From: CAYZUC01 sp964481705
GTDB taxonomy: Bacteria; Bacillota; Clostridia; Lachnospirales; Lachnospiraceae
Length of the DNA stretch: 20,504 bases
Reading direction: 5' to 3'
Assembly: GCA_964481705.1 (NCBI GenBank)
Contig: CAYZUC010000049.1
Span: forward strand, 1-20,504
The notes beneath the pieces are model-generated. The model did no database searches. It was not told where the DNA came from and saw only the letters and a list, made by a program, of their open reading frames with translations. A program made the translations under genes and the position numbers. Shown here piece after piece: positions 6,095-14,308 of this stretch (position 1 is its first letter; every line of letters begins with the position of its first letter).

Positions 6095-7498
6095 ATGGAA
6101 AAGAATCAAACACAGGAGATAGAAACACAAAAGAAAAACGTACCTGAAGGTCAGGCTCGTGAAAATAAAATGGGAATACAACCGGTTAATCGGCTGCTGT
6201 TAAGCATGTCACTTCCGATGATGATTTCCATGGTAGTACAGGCAATGTATAATGTAGTGGACAGCATCTTTGTGTCTAGAATCAGCGAGAATGCTTTGAC
6301 GGCAGTGTCACTGGCATTTCCACTTCAGAATCTGATGATTGCTGTTGGAAGTGGTACGGGAGTCGGAATTAATGCAATGCTTTCCAAAGCTTTGGGAGAA
6401 AAGAAGCAGAAGGAAGCAGATGATGCGGCTAATAATGGAATCTTTCTTATATTGATTTCCATTCTTGTCTTTATGGCGATTGGTTTTTTCGGTGCTGCAC
6501 CCTTTTTTGCATCACAGACAGACAATGCCCAGATTCGTCAATATGGAACTACGTATGTCATGATATGTCTAGGTTGTTGTGCGGGCATTTTCTTACAGAT
6601 GACGTTTGAACGTTTGCTGCAGTCCACAGGCAGGACACTTTATACCATGATTACGCAGGGAACAGGTGCGGTCATCAATATTATTTTGGATCCCATTTTA
6701 ATCTTTGGATTGTTTGGATTTCCCAAAATGGGAGTAGCAGGAGCGGCGTTGGCTACCGTATTTGGTCAATTTGTAGCAGCAATTATGGCATTTGCTTTTA
6801 ACCAGAAAAGAAATCCGGATGTTCATTTATCCATTAAGGGATTGCGTCCTCATGCAAGGACAGTTGGCAGGATTTACTCGGTAGGTGTGCCATCGATTAT
6901 TATGATGTCTATTGGTTCTATCATGACATATTTGATTAATCGTATTTTGCTCAGCTTTTCTGACACAGCAGCCGCTGTGTTTGGCGTTTACTTTAAGCTT
7001 CAGAGCTTTATCTTCATGCCTGTCTTTGGTCTGAACAATGGATTAATACCTATATTAGCATATAATTATGGGGCGAGATCAAGAAAGAGAATTAACGAGG
7101 CATTAAGACTGGCAATCATCTATGCAGTATCTGTTATGTTTGTTGGCATGATGATTTTTCAAATATTCCCGAGCCAATTGCTTGGAATGTTTAATGCATC
7201 TCCGGAGATGGTAACCATTGGAGTGACGGCGTTGCGAAGGATTAGTCTCAGCTTTGTCATGGCTGGTTTTTGCATAGCGCTGGGTTCGGTATTTCAGGCT
7301 TTTTCGAGAGGTATGCTGAGTATGTATGTTTCGATCGGAAGACAACTTGTAATCCTGATACCTGCAGCATATCTGCTGGCCGGAACCGGCGAGGTAAGTA
7401 ATGTATGGTGGGCGTTCCCGATTGCGGAGATCGCATCCTTGACGTTATCTGTTTTGTTTTTCCGCTCGACCTATCAGAAGTGCATAAAAACTTTGTAA
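6095..7498 (+). CDS. MATE-family multidrug exporter (MepA/NorM type)
   Basis: A 467-residue, twelve-helix inner-membrane exporter that would expel drugs or cationic metabolites in exchange for Na+ or H+. The family layout is plain: about 30 hydrophilic residues, then PVNRLLLSMSLPMMISMVVQ and YNVVDSIFVSRI of helices 1-2, GSGTGVGINAMLSKALGEKK between helices 2 and 3, and the homologous second half starting near GVPSIIMMSIGSIMTYLIN. The start ATG has AGGAG eight bases upstream. It stands alone behind a perfect promoter, while the next gene has its own weaker promoter. The long charged N-terminus is somewhat unusual. The hairpin or palindrome in the leader is the only visible sign of regulation. 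Substrate cannot be read from sequence. Confidence 0.88.
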   Translation: MEKNQTQEIETQKKNVPEGQARENKMGIQPVNRLLLSMSLPMMISMVVQAMYNVVDSIFVSRISENALTAVSLAFPLQNLMIAVGSGTGVGINAMLSKALGEKKQKEADDAANNGIFLILISILVFMAIGFFGAAPFFASQTDNAQIRQYGTTYVMICLGCCAGIFLQMTFERLLQSTGRTLYTMITQGTGAVINIILDPILIFGLFGFPKMGVAGAALATVFGQFVAAIMAFAFNQKRNPDVHLSIKGLRPHARTVGRIYSVGVPSIIMMSIGSIMTYLINRILLSFSDTAAAVFGVYFKLQSFIFMPVFGLNNGLIPILAYNYGARSRKRINEALRLAIIYAVSVMFVGMMIFQIFPSQLLGMFNASPEMVTIGVTALRRISLSFVMAGFCIALGSVFQAFSRGMLSMYVSIGRQLVILIPAAYLLAGTGEVSNVWWAFPIAEIASLTLSVLFFRSTYQKCIKTL

Positions 7499-7521
7499 TC
7501 TCCCTCTGCTGGTGGTAAAAT
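7493..7521 (+). promoter_or_regulatory. Candidate promoter for the beta-CASP hydrolase gene
   Basis: TTGTAA (7493-7498), 17 bases, then TAAAAT (7516-7521), with TG one base before the -10 (extended -10). The -35 overlaps the stop codon of the MATE gene, as at the padR promoter. The weak -35 makes this a moderate call. Confidence 0.4.
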
Positions 7522-7551
7522 AAAGTCAAATACATCAAGGGGGTACGGCTT

Positions 7552-9153
7552 ATGAAAGTAACGTTTATAGGAGCTGACCATGAAGTAACAGGAAGCTGCC
7601 ACTGTCTGTCAGCATGTGGAAAGACAATTCTGGTGGATTATGGAATGGAGCAAGGTCAGGACACCTTCGAAAATGCTGATTTGCCAGTAGATGCGGCGAT
7701 GGTGGATTATGTGTTATTGACCCATGCGCATATTGATCATTCCGGTTTACTGCCATTGCTGTATGCACGAGGATTTCGTGGACAGATATTTACGACAGAT
7801 GCAACTTCGGATTTGTGTTCCATTATGCTCCGTGACAGCGCACATATACAGATGTTTGAGGCTGAATGGCGCAATCGTAAGGCTAAGAGGACAGCTAATG
7901 TATCAGAGTACGAACCACTCTATACTATGGAGGATGCAGATGGTGTTATCAAAAGGTTGGTACCGTGTCATTATGATACAAAGATTACGATTTGTGACGG
8001 TATCACAGTTCGATTTACAGATGTAGGTCATTTACTTGGTTCTGCGGCGATTGAGGTTTTGATTACGGAAGAGGGTATAGAGAAAAAGATTGTATTCTCA
8101 GGAGATGTTGGTAATATTGATCAGCCATTGATTAAGGACCCTTCGACCATTGAAGAAACAGATTATCTGGTGATTGAATCGACCTATGGAGACAGACTTC
8201 ATACAACGGAGAGAGTGGATTATGTCGGTGAATTGGCAAAGATTTTGAACGAAACATTTTCTAAGGGCGGTAATGTAGTCATCCCTTCCTTTGCTGTAGG
8301 ACGTACACAGGAGATGCTCTATTTCCTACGCAAGATAAAAGAGGATAAGCTGATTACCGAACACCCGAATTTTCAAGTATATGTGGACAGTCCATTAGCC
8401 GTAGAGGCCACCGGTATTTTTAATAAAAATGTCTATAACTGTTATGATGAAGAAGCATTGCAGCTGGTAAATAAAGGTATTAATCCCATTTCGTTTCCGG
8501 GACTTAATCTGTCTATTACAAGTGAAGAATCAAAAGCAATCAATTTTGATTCTGAAGTAAAGGTTATTATCTCTGCTTCCGGTATGTGTGAGGCCGGTCG
8601 TATCCGCCATCATCTGAAACATAACCTGTGGAGACCAGAATGTACGATTTTATTTGTCGGATATCAGGCGATTGGTACACTTGGACGACATTTGGTAGAG
8701 GGAGCAGATGAGGTTCGTCTTTTTGGTGAAACCGTTGATGTAAGAGCCAAAATCATGCAGCTTGCAGGTATGAGTGGTCATGCAGATAAAAATGGACTGC
8801 TGCATTTTATTGGTGGTTTTCATAAGAAGCCGGAGAAGGTATTTGTTGTACATGGTGAGGATTCTGTGTGTGATTCCTTTGCTCAATTACTGCATGATGA
8901 TTTGGGTCTGGATTCCACAGCGCCTTATAGTGGCAGCGAATATGACTTGGTAGAGAATCGTTATATCTATGCTTCAACGCCTACCAGAATTACGGCAAAG
9001 AAGACCAAGAAGGTATCTGATGTCTTTGCAAGACTGGTAGCAGCAGGTCAGAGAATTATGGCCGTTATTCAGAAAAACGAAGGCTGTGCGAATAAGGATA
9101 TTGCGAAGTTTGCAGATCAGATTAATTCCCTTTGCGATAAATGGGATCGGTAA
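7552..9153 (+). CDS. Beta-CASP metallo-beta-lactamase-fold RNA hydrolase
   Basis: A 533-residue protein of the metallo-beta-lactamase/beta-CASP group, usually RNA-processing nucleases of the YsxB/CPSF73-like type. Metal ligands are visible: THAHIDHSG (H58, H60, D62, H63), the histidine of TDVGHLLGSA and the aspartate of FSGDVG. The beta-CASP insert runs from about 190 to 400 with VIPSFAVGRTQEM, and the conserved motifs ASGMCEAGRIRHH, GMSGHAD and VVHGE follow. The C-terminal 70 residues are a variable tail. The ATG is preceded by AAGGGGG. It is followed after 53 bases by folA in the same direction, so the two may share a transcript. Nuclease activity is inferred from the family; the substrate is unknown. 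Confidence 0.88.
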   Translation: MKVTFIGADHEVTGSCHCLSACGKTILVDYGMEQGQDTFENADLPVDAAMVDYVLLTHAHIDHSGLLPLLYARGFRGQIFTTDATSDLCSIMLRDSAHIQMFEAEWRNRKAKRTANVSEYEPLYTMEDADGVIKRLVPCHYDTKITICDGITVRFTDVGHLLGSAAIEVLITEEGIEKKIVFSGDVGNIDQPLIKDPSTIEETDYLVIESTYGDRLHTTERVDYVGELAKILNETFSKGGNVVIPSFAVGRTQEMLYFLRKIKEDKLITEHPNFQVYVDSPLAVEATGIFNKNVYNCYDEEALQLVNKGINPISFPGLNLSITSEESKAINFDSEVKVIISASGMCEAGRIRHHLKHNLWRPECTILFVGYQAIGTLGRHLVEGADEVRLFGETVDVRAKIMQLAGMSGHADKNGLLHFIGGFHKKPEKVFVVHGEDSVCDSFAQLLHDDLGLDSTAPYSGSEYDLVENRYIYASTPTRITAKKTKKVSDVFARLVAAGQRIMAVIQKNEGCANKDIAKFADQINSLCDKWDR

Positions 9154-9206
9154 CTGGTCAAAACATTTAGACTGAAAGAGAATGAGTGATAGAATGGAGA
9201 ATCAAA

Positions 9207-9698
9207 ATGAAGGCAATTGTGGCAGTAGATAATCATTGGGCTATCGGTAATAAAGGAGAGCTTCTGGTAAGTATTCCGAATGATCAAAAGGCTTTTCGGA
9301 AGGAAACCACCGGAAAGGTGGTAGTACTTGGAAGGAAAACGCTTGCTACATTTCCAAGCGGTCTGCCATTGAAGAATCGAATCAATATTATTCTTTCGAG
9401 AGACAAGAACTATAAAGTGAAAGACGCTGTAGTAGTTCATTCCAAGGAGGAACTGTTTGAAGAAATCAAACAGTATGATACGGATGACATCTACATCATT
9501 GGAGGAGAGAGTGTTTATCGCGATTTTGTTCCCTTTTGCTCGGAAGCACAGGTGACAAAAATTGACCACACTTTCGAGGCCGATTCTTTCTTCCCTAATC
9601 TGGATGAGGATCCGACGTGGGAGCTGGTTGCAGATAGTGAGGAAAATACTTATTTTGACTTGGAGTACCGCTTTTTGAAATATCGCAGAAAACAATAG
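9207..9698 (+). CDS. folA: Dihydrofolate reductase
   Basis: Reduces dihydrofolate to tetrahydrofolate with NADPH, supplying one-carbon cofactors. The 163-residue protein has family hallmarks: VAVDNHWAIGNKGELL, the substrate-binding IPNDQKAFR with the acidic catalytic residue, VVVLGRKTLATFP (NADPH binding), NIILSR, and YIIGGESVYRDFVP. The LLVSIP form of the active-site loop, lacking the usual PW pair, is common in clostridial enzymes. ATG 9207 is chosen because GGAG lies seven bases upstream and the protein then begins MKAIVAVD; an upstream in-frame ATG at 9186 would add seven unsupported residues. No thyA is present in the window. It ends at the shared terminator. Confidence 0.92.
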   Translation: MKAIVAVDNHWAIGNKGELLVSIPNDQKAFRKETTGKVVVLGRKTLATFPSGLPLKNRINIILSRDKNYKVKDAVVVHSKEELFEEIKQYDTDDIYIIGGESVYRDFVPFCSEAQVTKIDHTFEADSFFPNLDEDPTWELVADSEENTYFDLEYRFLKYRRKQ

Positions 9699-9715
9699 AA
9701 AAGAAGAATGTAAAT

Positions 9716-9745
9716 AAGGAGGAATGTCTTCATGCATTCCTCCTT
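9716..9745. terminator. Bidirectional terminator between folA and the diguanylate cyclase
   Basis: AAGGAGGAATG (9716-9726) and CATTCCTCCTT (9735-9745) are exact inverted copies with an eight-base loop. On the plus strand the stem ends in TTTAATAT; on the minus strand A/T-rich sequence follows too. Its right arm touches the stop codon of the minus-strand gene. The convergent arrangement fits a terminator serving both genes. Confidence 0.75.
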
Positions 9746-10839
9746 TAATATACTACTTTATCACGTCCGCTTTCTTTTCCAAGGTAGAGCTTTTCATCCG
9801 CTTTTTTGATGGTGCCTTCTATGCCGGTATGAGAACTGAATTCTTCGAGACCAAATGTCATGGTAACGGAAATATTCTTATCTTGAAACGTCAAGGTTGT
9901 ATGCTTAACCATATGCCGCAAGTCATTAAGCTGTACAAATACATTATCTGCATTGTCCGTGGTGAAAACAAATAAAAATTCCTCACCACCCCAGCGACAT
10001 ACCTCACCTTTTCCATCCATGAATTTTAAAAAGATATCGGATAGGGTCTTAAGTACATAATCACCACAATCATGTCCGTAGGTATCATTAAAGAGCTTAA
10101 AGTGATCAATATCACCGATAGCAACGGAAAGATCCTTGCCATCACGATTATATTGGATAATAAGCTCGTTCAATGTCTCTGTCATACAGCGACGGTTCAT
10201 CAATCCAGTCAGTGGATCACGGGAAGCCATTTGCTTTAATTTCTTATTATACTGGTAAAGCTTGTGCTCTGCCTGAATATACTTTTGACAATAAAAATAA
10301 GAAATCAGGGATAAAGAAAACATAAATAATACGGTATTGATACTATACATCAAATGAATCGGAAGAATCTTGATCACTGTCATTGGTCGATAGTGCAGGC
10401 AGTATATAGTAAATGCAAGAACGGCTATGGTATAAAAGAAAGCACAGAGATTCTTGACAATAATCTCTGTATTCGCATTGTAATAGAAAAGAGGAACTCC
10501 AATGAGGAAGAGTAATGAAAAACCGTATTGCCAACCCAGAATATAAGTAAAGAAAGTAGAACTGAAGACCATACATGCCAGAAACGGTACATATGCCCAT
10601 TTTCCAGATACAATATAGGTCATACAAAAAAGAAGAACAACAACGATTGTCATGACCATGGGAAAAATGGATGCATCAGCCAGCTCGGAATTTTTAAATA
10701 TCAGAGTAAGGTAGAGATAATACCCACCAAAAGAGAGCATAAGATAACGGAGGAGAACAGTCATATCATTTGATTCCCCCTCGTCGGTCATGTCTTTACG
10801 GATAATTGATAATAAAAAATTAAATATTGATTTTACCAT
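9745..10839 (-). CDS. Membrane diguanylate cyclase (GGDEF)
   Basis: Makes cyclic di-GMP from two GTP. The 364-residue protein has about six membrane helices in residues 28-185, a short linker helix, and a GGDEF domain from about 203 to the end. RDPLTGLMNRR, the metal-binding GDIDHFKLFND and the active-site GGEEF (284-288) are intact. The inhibitory RxxD site five residues before GGEEF is absent (DGKG there), so product inhibition by that route is unlikely. ATG at 10839 is chosen because AGAGAGGAAG lies six bases upstream; a longer in-frame start at 10875 lacks this. It is transcribed divergently from ilvE. With the EAL protein at 717-2981 it gives a synthesis/breakdown pair in one window, but they are not in one operon. 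Confidence 0.9.
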   Translation of the reverse strand: MVKSIFNFLLSIIRKDMTDEGESNDMTVLLRYLMLSFGGYYLYLTLIFKNSELADASIFPMVMTIVVVLLFCMTYIVSGKWAYVPFLACMVFSSTFFTYILGWQYGFSLLFLIGVPLFYYNANTEIIVKNLCAFFYTIAVLAFTIYCLHYRPMTVIKILPIHLMYSINTVLFMFSLSLISYFYCQKYIQAEHKLYQYNKKLKQMASRDPLTGLMNRRCMTETLNELIIQYNRDGKDLSVAIGDIDHFKLFNDTYGHDCGDYVLKTLSDIFLKFMDGKGEVCRWGGEEFLFVFTTDNADNVFVQLNDLRHMVKHTTLTFQDKNISVTMTFGLEEFSSHTGIEGTIKKADEKLYLGKESGRDKVVY

Positions 10840-10865
10840 AATTATCTTCCTCTCTGTCTCATACC

Positions 10866-10874
10866 ATTTTAACA
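10866..10874 (-). promoter_or_regulatory. Candidate extended -10 promoter for the diguanylate cyclase
   Basis: Reading the minus strand, TGTTAAAAT (plus 10874 to 10866) gives TG, one base and TAAAAT, an extended -10 element about 30 bases before the start codon. No good -35 is visible, so the call is weak. Confidence 0.35.
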
Positions 10875-10912
10875 CAAAATATCAGAAAATACTATTTAAA
10901 AATCTCCCTCCC

Positions 10913-10940
10913 TTGACATGAAGAATCAAAGGTTTATAAT
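10913..10940 (+). promoter_or_regulatory. Sigma-A promoter for ilvE
   Basis: TTGACA (10913-10918), 16 bases, TATAAT (10935-10940). Both hexamers are perfect; the spacer is one short of the optimum. It gives a leader of about 37 bases, too short for a T-box or leucine-type attenuator. Confidence 0.8.
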
Positions 10941-10983
10941 AAAAGGAAATTTGAGTCGGATAAAAAATCAGGAGGAAGAAAAA

Positions 10984-12054
10984 ATGTTGAATATCAGAAT
11001 CGAAAAAACCCAGAATCCAAAGCCTTTACCGGGACCGGAAAACCCGTTGACATTTGGTACAATTTTCACGGATCATATGTTTGTTATGGATTACGAAGAA
11101 GGAAAGGGATGGATCGACCCACGTATTGTTCCCTATGGACCTTTTTCACTTGATCCTTCCTGTATGGTATTCCATTATGGACAGGAGATGTTTGAAGGCT
11201 TAAAGGCGTATAAAGCAGCAGATGGAAGAACTCTTTTATTCCGCCCGGACAAGAATCTGGAAAGAGCAAATAATTCCAATCGTCGTCTCTGCATTCCGGA
11301 GCTGAATAAGGAAGATTTCCTTCAGGCACTGAATGACTTAATCAAGATGGAAGAAAGATGGATTCCTACGAAGGAAGGTACATCACTTTATATTCGTCCA
11401 TTTGTAATTGCGACGGATCCATTCCTGGGAGTCAGACCTTCCCACAAATACATTTTCTGCATCATTCTTTCACCGGTAGGAGCATATTATCCGGAAGGTT
11501 TAAATCCGGTTAAGATCTGGATTGAGGACAATTATGTTCGTGCGGTACGAGGAGGAATTGGTGAAGCAAAGACCGGCGGAAACTATGTAGCGTCCATGGC
11601 AGCACAGGTGAAAGCCCATGATGCCGGCTACTCACAGGTTTTATGGCTGGATGGTGTTGAACGTAAGTATATTGAAGAAGTCGGAGCTATGAATATCTTC
11701 TTTAAGATAAAAGGTACTGTAGTAACCCCTATGCTAAACGGAAGTATTCTTCCTGGTATTACCAGAAATTCCTGCATTGAGTTATGTAAGTCCTGGGGAC
11801 TTCCGGTAGAAGAGAGAAGAATTACCGTGGATGAGCTGGTAGAAGCGGCTGATAATGGCACACTTGAGGAGGTATGGGGTTCCGGTACAGCAGCAGTTAT
11901 CTCACCGGTTGGTCATTTGCGTTATGAGGATAAGGTATTCCAGATTGGTGATGGTGGAATCGGCGAAATTAGTCAGAAGCTTTATGACACAGTTACGGGT
12001 ATTCAGCTTGGTAAGATTGAAGGACCTGCTGGTTGGTCAGTAGAAGTTAAATAG
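10984..12054 (+). CDS. ilvE: Branched-chain amino acid aminotransferase
   Basis: A 356-residue PLP enzyme of fold type IV that interconverts leucine, isoleucine and valine with their 2-oxo acids using glutamate. It belongs to the longer, eukaryote-like BCAT branch: FHYGQEMFEGLKAY, LYIRPF, GIGEAKTGGNY with the PLP lysine at K196, IEEVGAMNIFF and EVWGSGTAAVISPV. ATG 10984 has AGGAGG eight bases upstream. An in-frame ATG at 10918 falls inside the promoter -35 and is rejected. The gene stands alone between its own promoter and a strong terminator. No other branched-chain biosynthesis gene is in the window. The assignment is confident. Confidence 0.95.
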   Translation: MLNIRIEKTQNPKPLPGPENPLTFGTIFTDHMFVMDYEEGKGWIDPRIVPYGPFSLDPSCMVFHYGQEMFEGLKAYKAADGRTLLFRPDKNLERANNSNRRLCIPELNKEDFLQALNDLIKMEERWIPTKEGTSLYIRPFVIATDPFLGVRPSHKYIFCIILSPVGAYYPEGLNPVKIWIEDNYVRAVRGGIGEAKTGGNYVASMAAQVKAHDAGYSQVLWLDGVERKYIEEVGAMNIFFKIKGTVVTPMLNGSILPGITRNSCIELCKSWGLPVEERRITVDELVEAADNGTLEEVWGSGTAAVISPVGHLRYEDKVFQIGDGGIGEISQKLYDTVTGIQLGKIEGPAGWSVEVK

Positions 12055-12065
12055 TAGGATTAGAT

Positions 12066-12099
12066 AAAACACCATTCGTAAATCGAGTGGTGTTTTTTT
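12066..12099 (+). terminator. Intrinsic terminator of ilvE
   Basis: Arms AAAACACCATTCG (12066-12078) and CGAGTGGTGTTTT (12084-12096) pair over 13 positions with one T-G wobble and a five-base loop, ending in a run of seven T (12093-12099). It lies 12 bases after the ilvE stop. Confidence 0.9.
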
Positions 12100-12109
12100 G
12101 CATGTTTTA

Positions 12110-12118
12110 TGATATAAT
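12110..12118 (+). promoter_or_regulatory. Candidate extended -10 promoter at the head of the dlt-like gene run
   Basis: TGATATAAT (12110-12118) is a perfect -10 with an extended TG. The -35 position holds the GTGTTT of the terminator T run, so the promoter would rely on the extended -10. It is the only good promoter I see for the genes from 12188 on. About 70 bases of leader follow, with a weak TATGTA...TACATA pairing. Confidence 0.5.
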
Positions 12119-12187
12119 TTAAACACGTATGTAGATTTACAGATAGAATGTAATATACATACATAAGATGGGGAATGGAGAAATAAT

Positions 12188-12463
12188 ATGAAGGATAAGA
12201 TATTTTTAGCAGTCGGAGTTCTTGCAGGCGTCATTACGTTGATATCTTCTGCAGGTTATATGTTCTGGGGCAAGGTTGTTCCCGGGTTAGCACCATTTAC
12301 CCTGGCAATCGTCATGTTCGTGTGTGCCAGAATGTTCTATGTAAAAAGGAAGAAGGAAAACGATCACGAAAAATATTCCATGATTGTAACCTGTGTTTTT
12401 CTGATTGCATGTATTTTAAATATCGTTGCCGGTTTTATGCAGGTACTTGCTCGAGTCCGTTAA
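12188..12463 (+). CDS. Small three-helix membrane protein of unknown function
   Basis: A 91-residue protein with three hydrophobic stretches (about 4-25, 33-51 and 64-87) and a charged KRKKENDHEK loop between the second and third. GGAG lies about nine bases before the ATG. It is the first gene of a forward run that continues to 20077, 24 bases before the hydrolase gene. I do not recognise the family. Its place suggests a membrane function linked to the run, but this is context only. Confidence 0.7.
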   Translation: MKDKIFLAVGVLAGVITLISSAGYMFWGKVVPGLAPFTLAIVMFVCARMFYVKRKKENDHEKYSMIVTCVFLIACILNIVAGFMQVLARVR

Positions 12464-12487
12464 GGCTCGAAGAATGGAGGGGTTCTT

Positions 12488-13648
12488 ATGGCAAATATCA
12501 TGGATTATCTCGACTGGAGAGGGGATTTAACGCTGGAGGTATCCCCATTTAATGAGGTTGATAATTTGGTTTTGAGTCAGCTTTCTTACATAGAATTTCG
12601 AGATATTATACCCGGTGATTTTGGGGATGAGGTATCGTTGATTGATGCTGCTGAAAGGTATCTGTCAGCGGATGATTACGAATCCAGATCCAATATTGGT
12701 CCCTTGATTTCGAAAGATACCTTTGAACTCTTAAAGAAGATGACCGTTATTAGAAGATATCGTGATATGAGGCTCACCGGTTATAGGAACCAGATAGATC
12801 CGGAAACGGAGAAGCAATTTGCGGCTATGACGATTCTGATGCCGGATAATACGATATTTATTGCATTTCGTGGAACGGATAGTACCTTAATTGGCTGGAA
12901 AGAGGACTTTAACATGAGCTTCCTGTCCACAATTCCTTCTCAAAAATCCGCAGCAAACTATTTGGCAGAGGCGGCGGATTACTATCCACAGCTCATTCGT
13001 GTTGGGGGACATAGTAAGGGAGGCAATCTTGCTGTATTTAGTGCCTTGTTTTCCGATGAGAGGATTCAAAAGAGAATCTTAAATGTTTACAGCAATGACG
13101 GACCGGGTTTCCCGGCGAGCACAGCAGAAAGCTTATCATATTCCAATATGGAAGACAGAATATGTACCATTGTGCCCAAGTCTTCTATAGTAGGCATGCT
13201 TTTAGAGCATTCAGAGAAGTATGAGATTGTAGACAGTACACAGACCGGGATTTTTCAACATGATCCTTTTAGCTGGCAGGTTCGAGGAGATCACTTTGTA
13301 AAGATGGAGAATGTAAGCAAGGACAGCCGGTTTATTGACCAGACGCTTCGGGAATGGGTAGCTGCGATGGATCGTTGCCAGATGGAGATGTTTGTGGATG
13401 GACTTTTTGAACTGATTGAAGTTACGGACAGTAAGACATTGGGGGACTTTTCAGAAGCACGATTAAAAAAAGCGGCATTGGTTTTGAAATCATGGAAGAA
13501 TATGGATGAAGATACAAAAAAAGCGATTAATGAGACAGTTCGACTTCTCATGCAATTGACAAAGAAGAATCTGTTCAAGAATATCGAACATAAAAAGATG
13601 GAACACAAGAGGATTTACGCTAGGGAGGAAAGAAGCATTGAAGTTTGA
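12488..13648 (+). CDS. Mbeg1-like alpha/beta-hydrolase (DUF2974)
   Basis: A 386-residue protein of the Mbeg1-like / DUF2974 family, a lipase-3-like alpha/beta hydrolase. The nucleophile elbow is GHSKGGN (174-180, Ser176), FRGTD (127-131) fits the oxyanion-hole region, SNDGPGF carries a candidate catalytic aspartate and HDPFSW a candidate histidine. There is no signal peptide, so it acts in the cytoplasm or at the inner membrane face. The C-terminal 60 residues are charged and helical. The ATG follows GGAGGGG. It overlaps the next gene by 11 bases, implying coupled translation. Substrate is unknown; a lipid or polymer ester is a guess from the fold. Confidence 0.8.
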   Translation: MANIMDYLDWRGDLTLEVSPFNEVDNLVLSQLSYIEFRDIIPGDFGDEVSLIDAAERYLSADDYESRSNIGPLISKDTFELLKKMTVIRRYRDMRLTGYRNQIDPETEKQFAAMTILMPDNTIFIAFRGTDSTLIGWKEDFNMSFLSTIPSQKSAANYLAEAADYYPQLIRVGGHSKGGNLAVFSALFSDERIQKRILNVYSNDGPGFPASTAESLSYSNMEDRICTIVPKSSIVGMLLEHSEKYEIVDSTQTGIFQHDPFSWQVRGDHFVKMENVSKDSRFIDQTLREWVAAMDRCQMEMFVDGLFELIEVTDSKTLGDFSEARLKKAALVLKSWKNMDEDTKKAINETVRLLMQLTKKNLFKNIEHKKMEHKRIYAREERSIEV

Positions 13649-14048
13649 GAGGAAAAAGGGAGGTGTCATTGCTTGTATAGCAGCACTGATCCTAATTGTT
13701 TTGACACTTGGTTTTTTATATCTTCGGACAATCACACCGGGTGAGAATAACGGAAATAAAAGCATTACTGTTTCGGTAATTCAGCTGGATGGGACAAAAA
13801 AGGATTTTTCCTATCAGACGAGTCGACAGTATTTGGGCGAGGTTTTTGCAGATGAGAACCTGGCGCAGGGAACATCCGGACAGTATGGGCTGTATATCGA
13901 TACGGTTGATGGTGTAAAGGCAGATGATTCTAAGGAGCAATGGTGGTGCATTACAAAAGACGGTGAGAGTGTCATGACCGGGGCAGACACCACTCCAATA
14001 GAAGATGGCGACAGATTCGAGATTACATTAATGGAAGGATTCGAGTAA
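13638..14048 (+). CDS. Membrane-anchored extracytoplasmic DUF4430 protein
   Basis: A 136-residue protein with a positively charged N-terminus (KFERKK), one hydrophobic segment (about 9-30) acting as anchor or signal, and an outside domain matching DUF4430, a fold related to the C-terminal domain of cobalamin-carrier proteins. Visible pattern: YLGEVF, YGLYIDTVDG, WWCITKDG and IEDGDRFEI. The start is a TTG at 13638, nine bases after GGGAGG and inside the end of the hydrolase gene. No lipobox cysteine is seen. It may bind a small ligand or part of the envelope; nothing in the window says which. Confidence 0.75.
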   Translation: MKFERKKGGVIACIAALILIVLTLGFLYLRTITPGENNGNKSITVSVIQLDGTKKDFSYQTSRQYLGEVFADENLAQGTSGQYGLYIDTVDGVKADDSKEQWWCITKDGESVMTGADTTPIEDGDRFEITLMEGFE

Positions 14049-14050
14049 CA

Positions 14051-14293
14051 ATGGCAAGAGATATGGAATTCAAGATGGAAATTCATTATGAGCATATAGT
14101 TCCGGGGGCGGAGGTTGAGGTAGAAGAATCCAAGCTTCAGGGAGGACTTGTAGTGTATTATACCATCATTCCTGCCATAGCAATGTCAGGTAATTACAAG
14201 AAGACGCAGGCATTAAAAAATAAAAAGGGAATTGTAAAGGAAGTTCGACCGGATGGCGTTGCTTATTACGTTACCGTTACTTTTGAAGAATAA
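14051..14293 (+). CDS. 80-residue protein of unknown function
   Basis: A small soluble protein starting two bases after the DUF4430 gene and ending 15 bases before the adenylating-enzyme gene. AAGGA lies about a dozen bases upstream of ATG 14051; ATG 14063 is an alternative. It is rich in beta-forming residues (GGLVVYYTIIPAIAM, GVAYYVTVTFEE) and basic KKTQALKNKKG in the middle. I do not recognise it. The tight packing says it is a real part of the run. Confidence 0.6.
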   Translation: MARDMEFKMEIHYEHIVPGAEVEVEESKLQGGLVVYYTIIPAIAMSGNYKKTQALKNKKGIVKEVRPDGVAYYVTVTFEE

Positions 14294-14308
14294 AGGATAG
14301 GAGCTACC

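Noticed and set aside
9117..9737. 206-codon open frame antisense to folA
   Set aside because: It mirrors a well-supported dihydrofolate reductase gene, has no ribosome site and its translation shows no recognisable domain; it is a shadow frame.
10941..10983. T-box or peptide attenuator before ilvE
   Set aside because: The leader from the perfect promoter to the start is only about 40 bases, with no specifier loop, no terminator stem and no short ORF rich in branched-chain codons.
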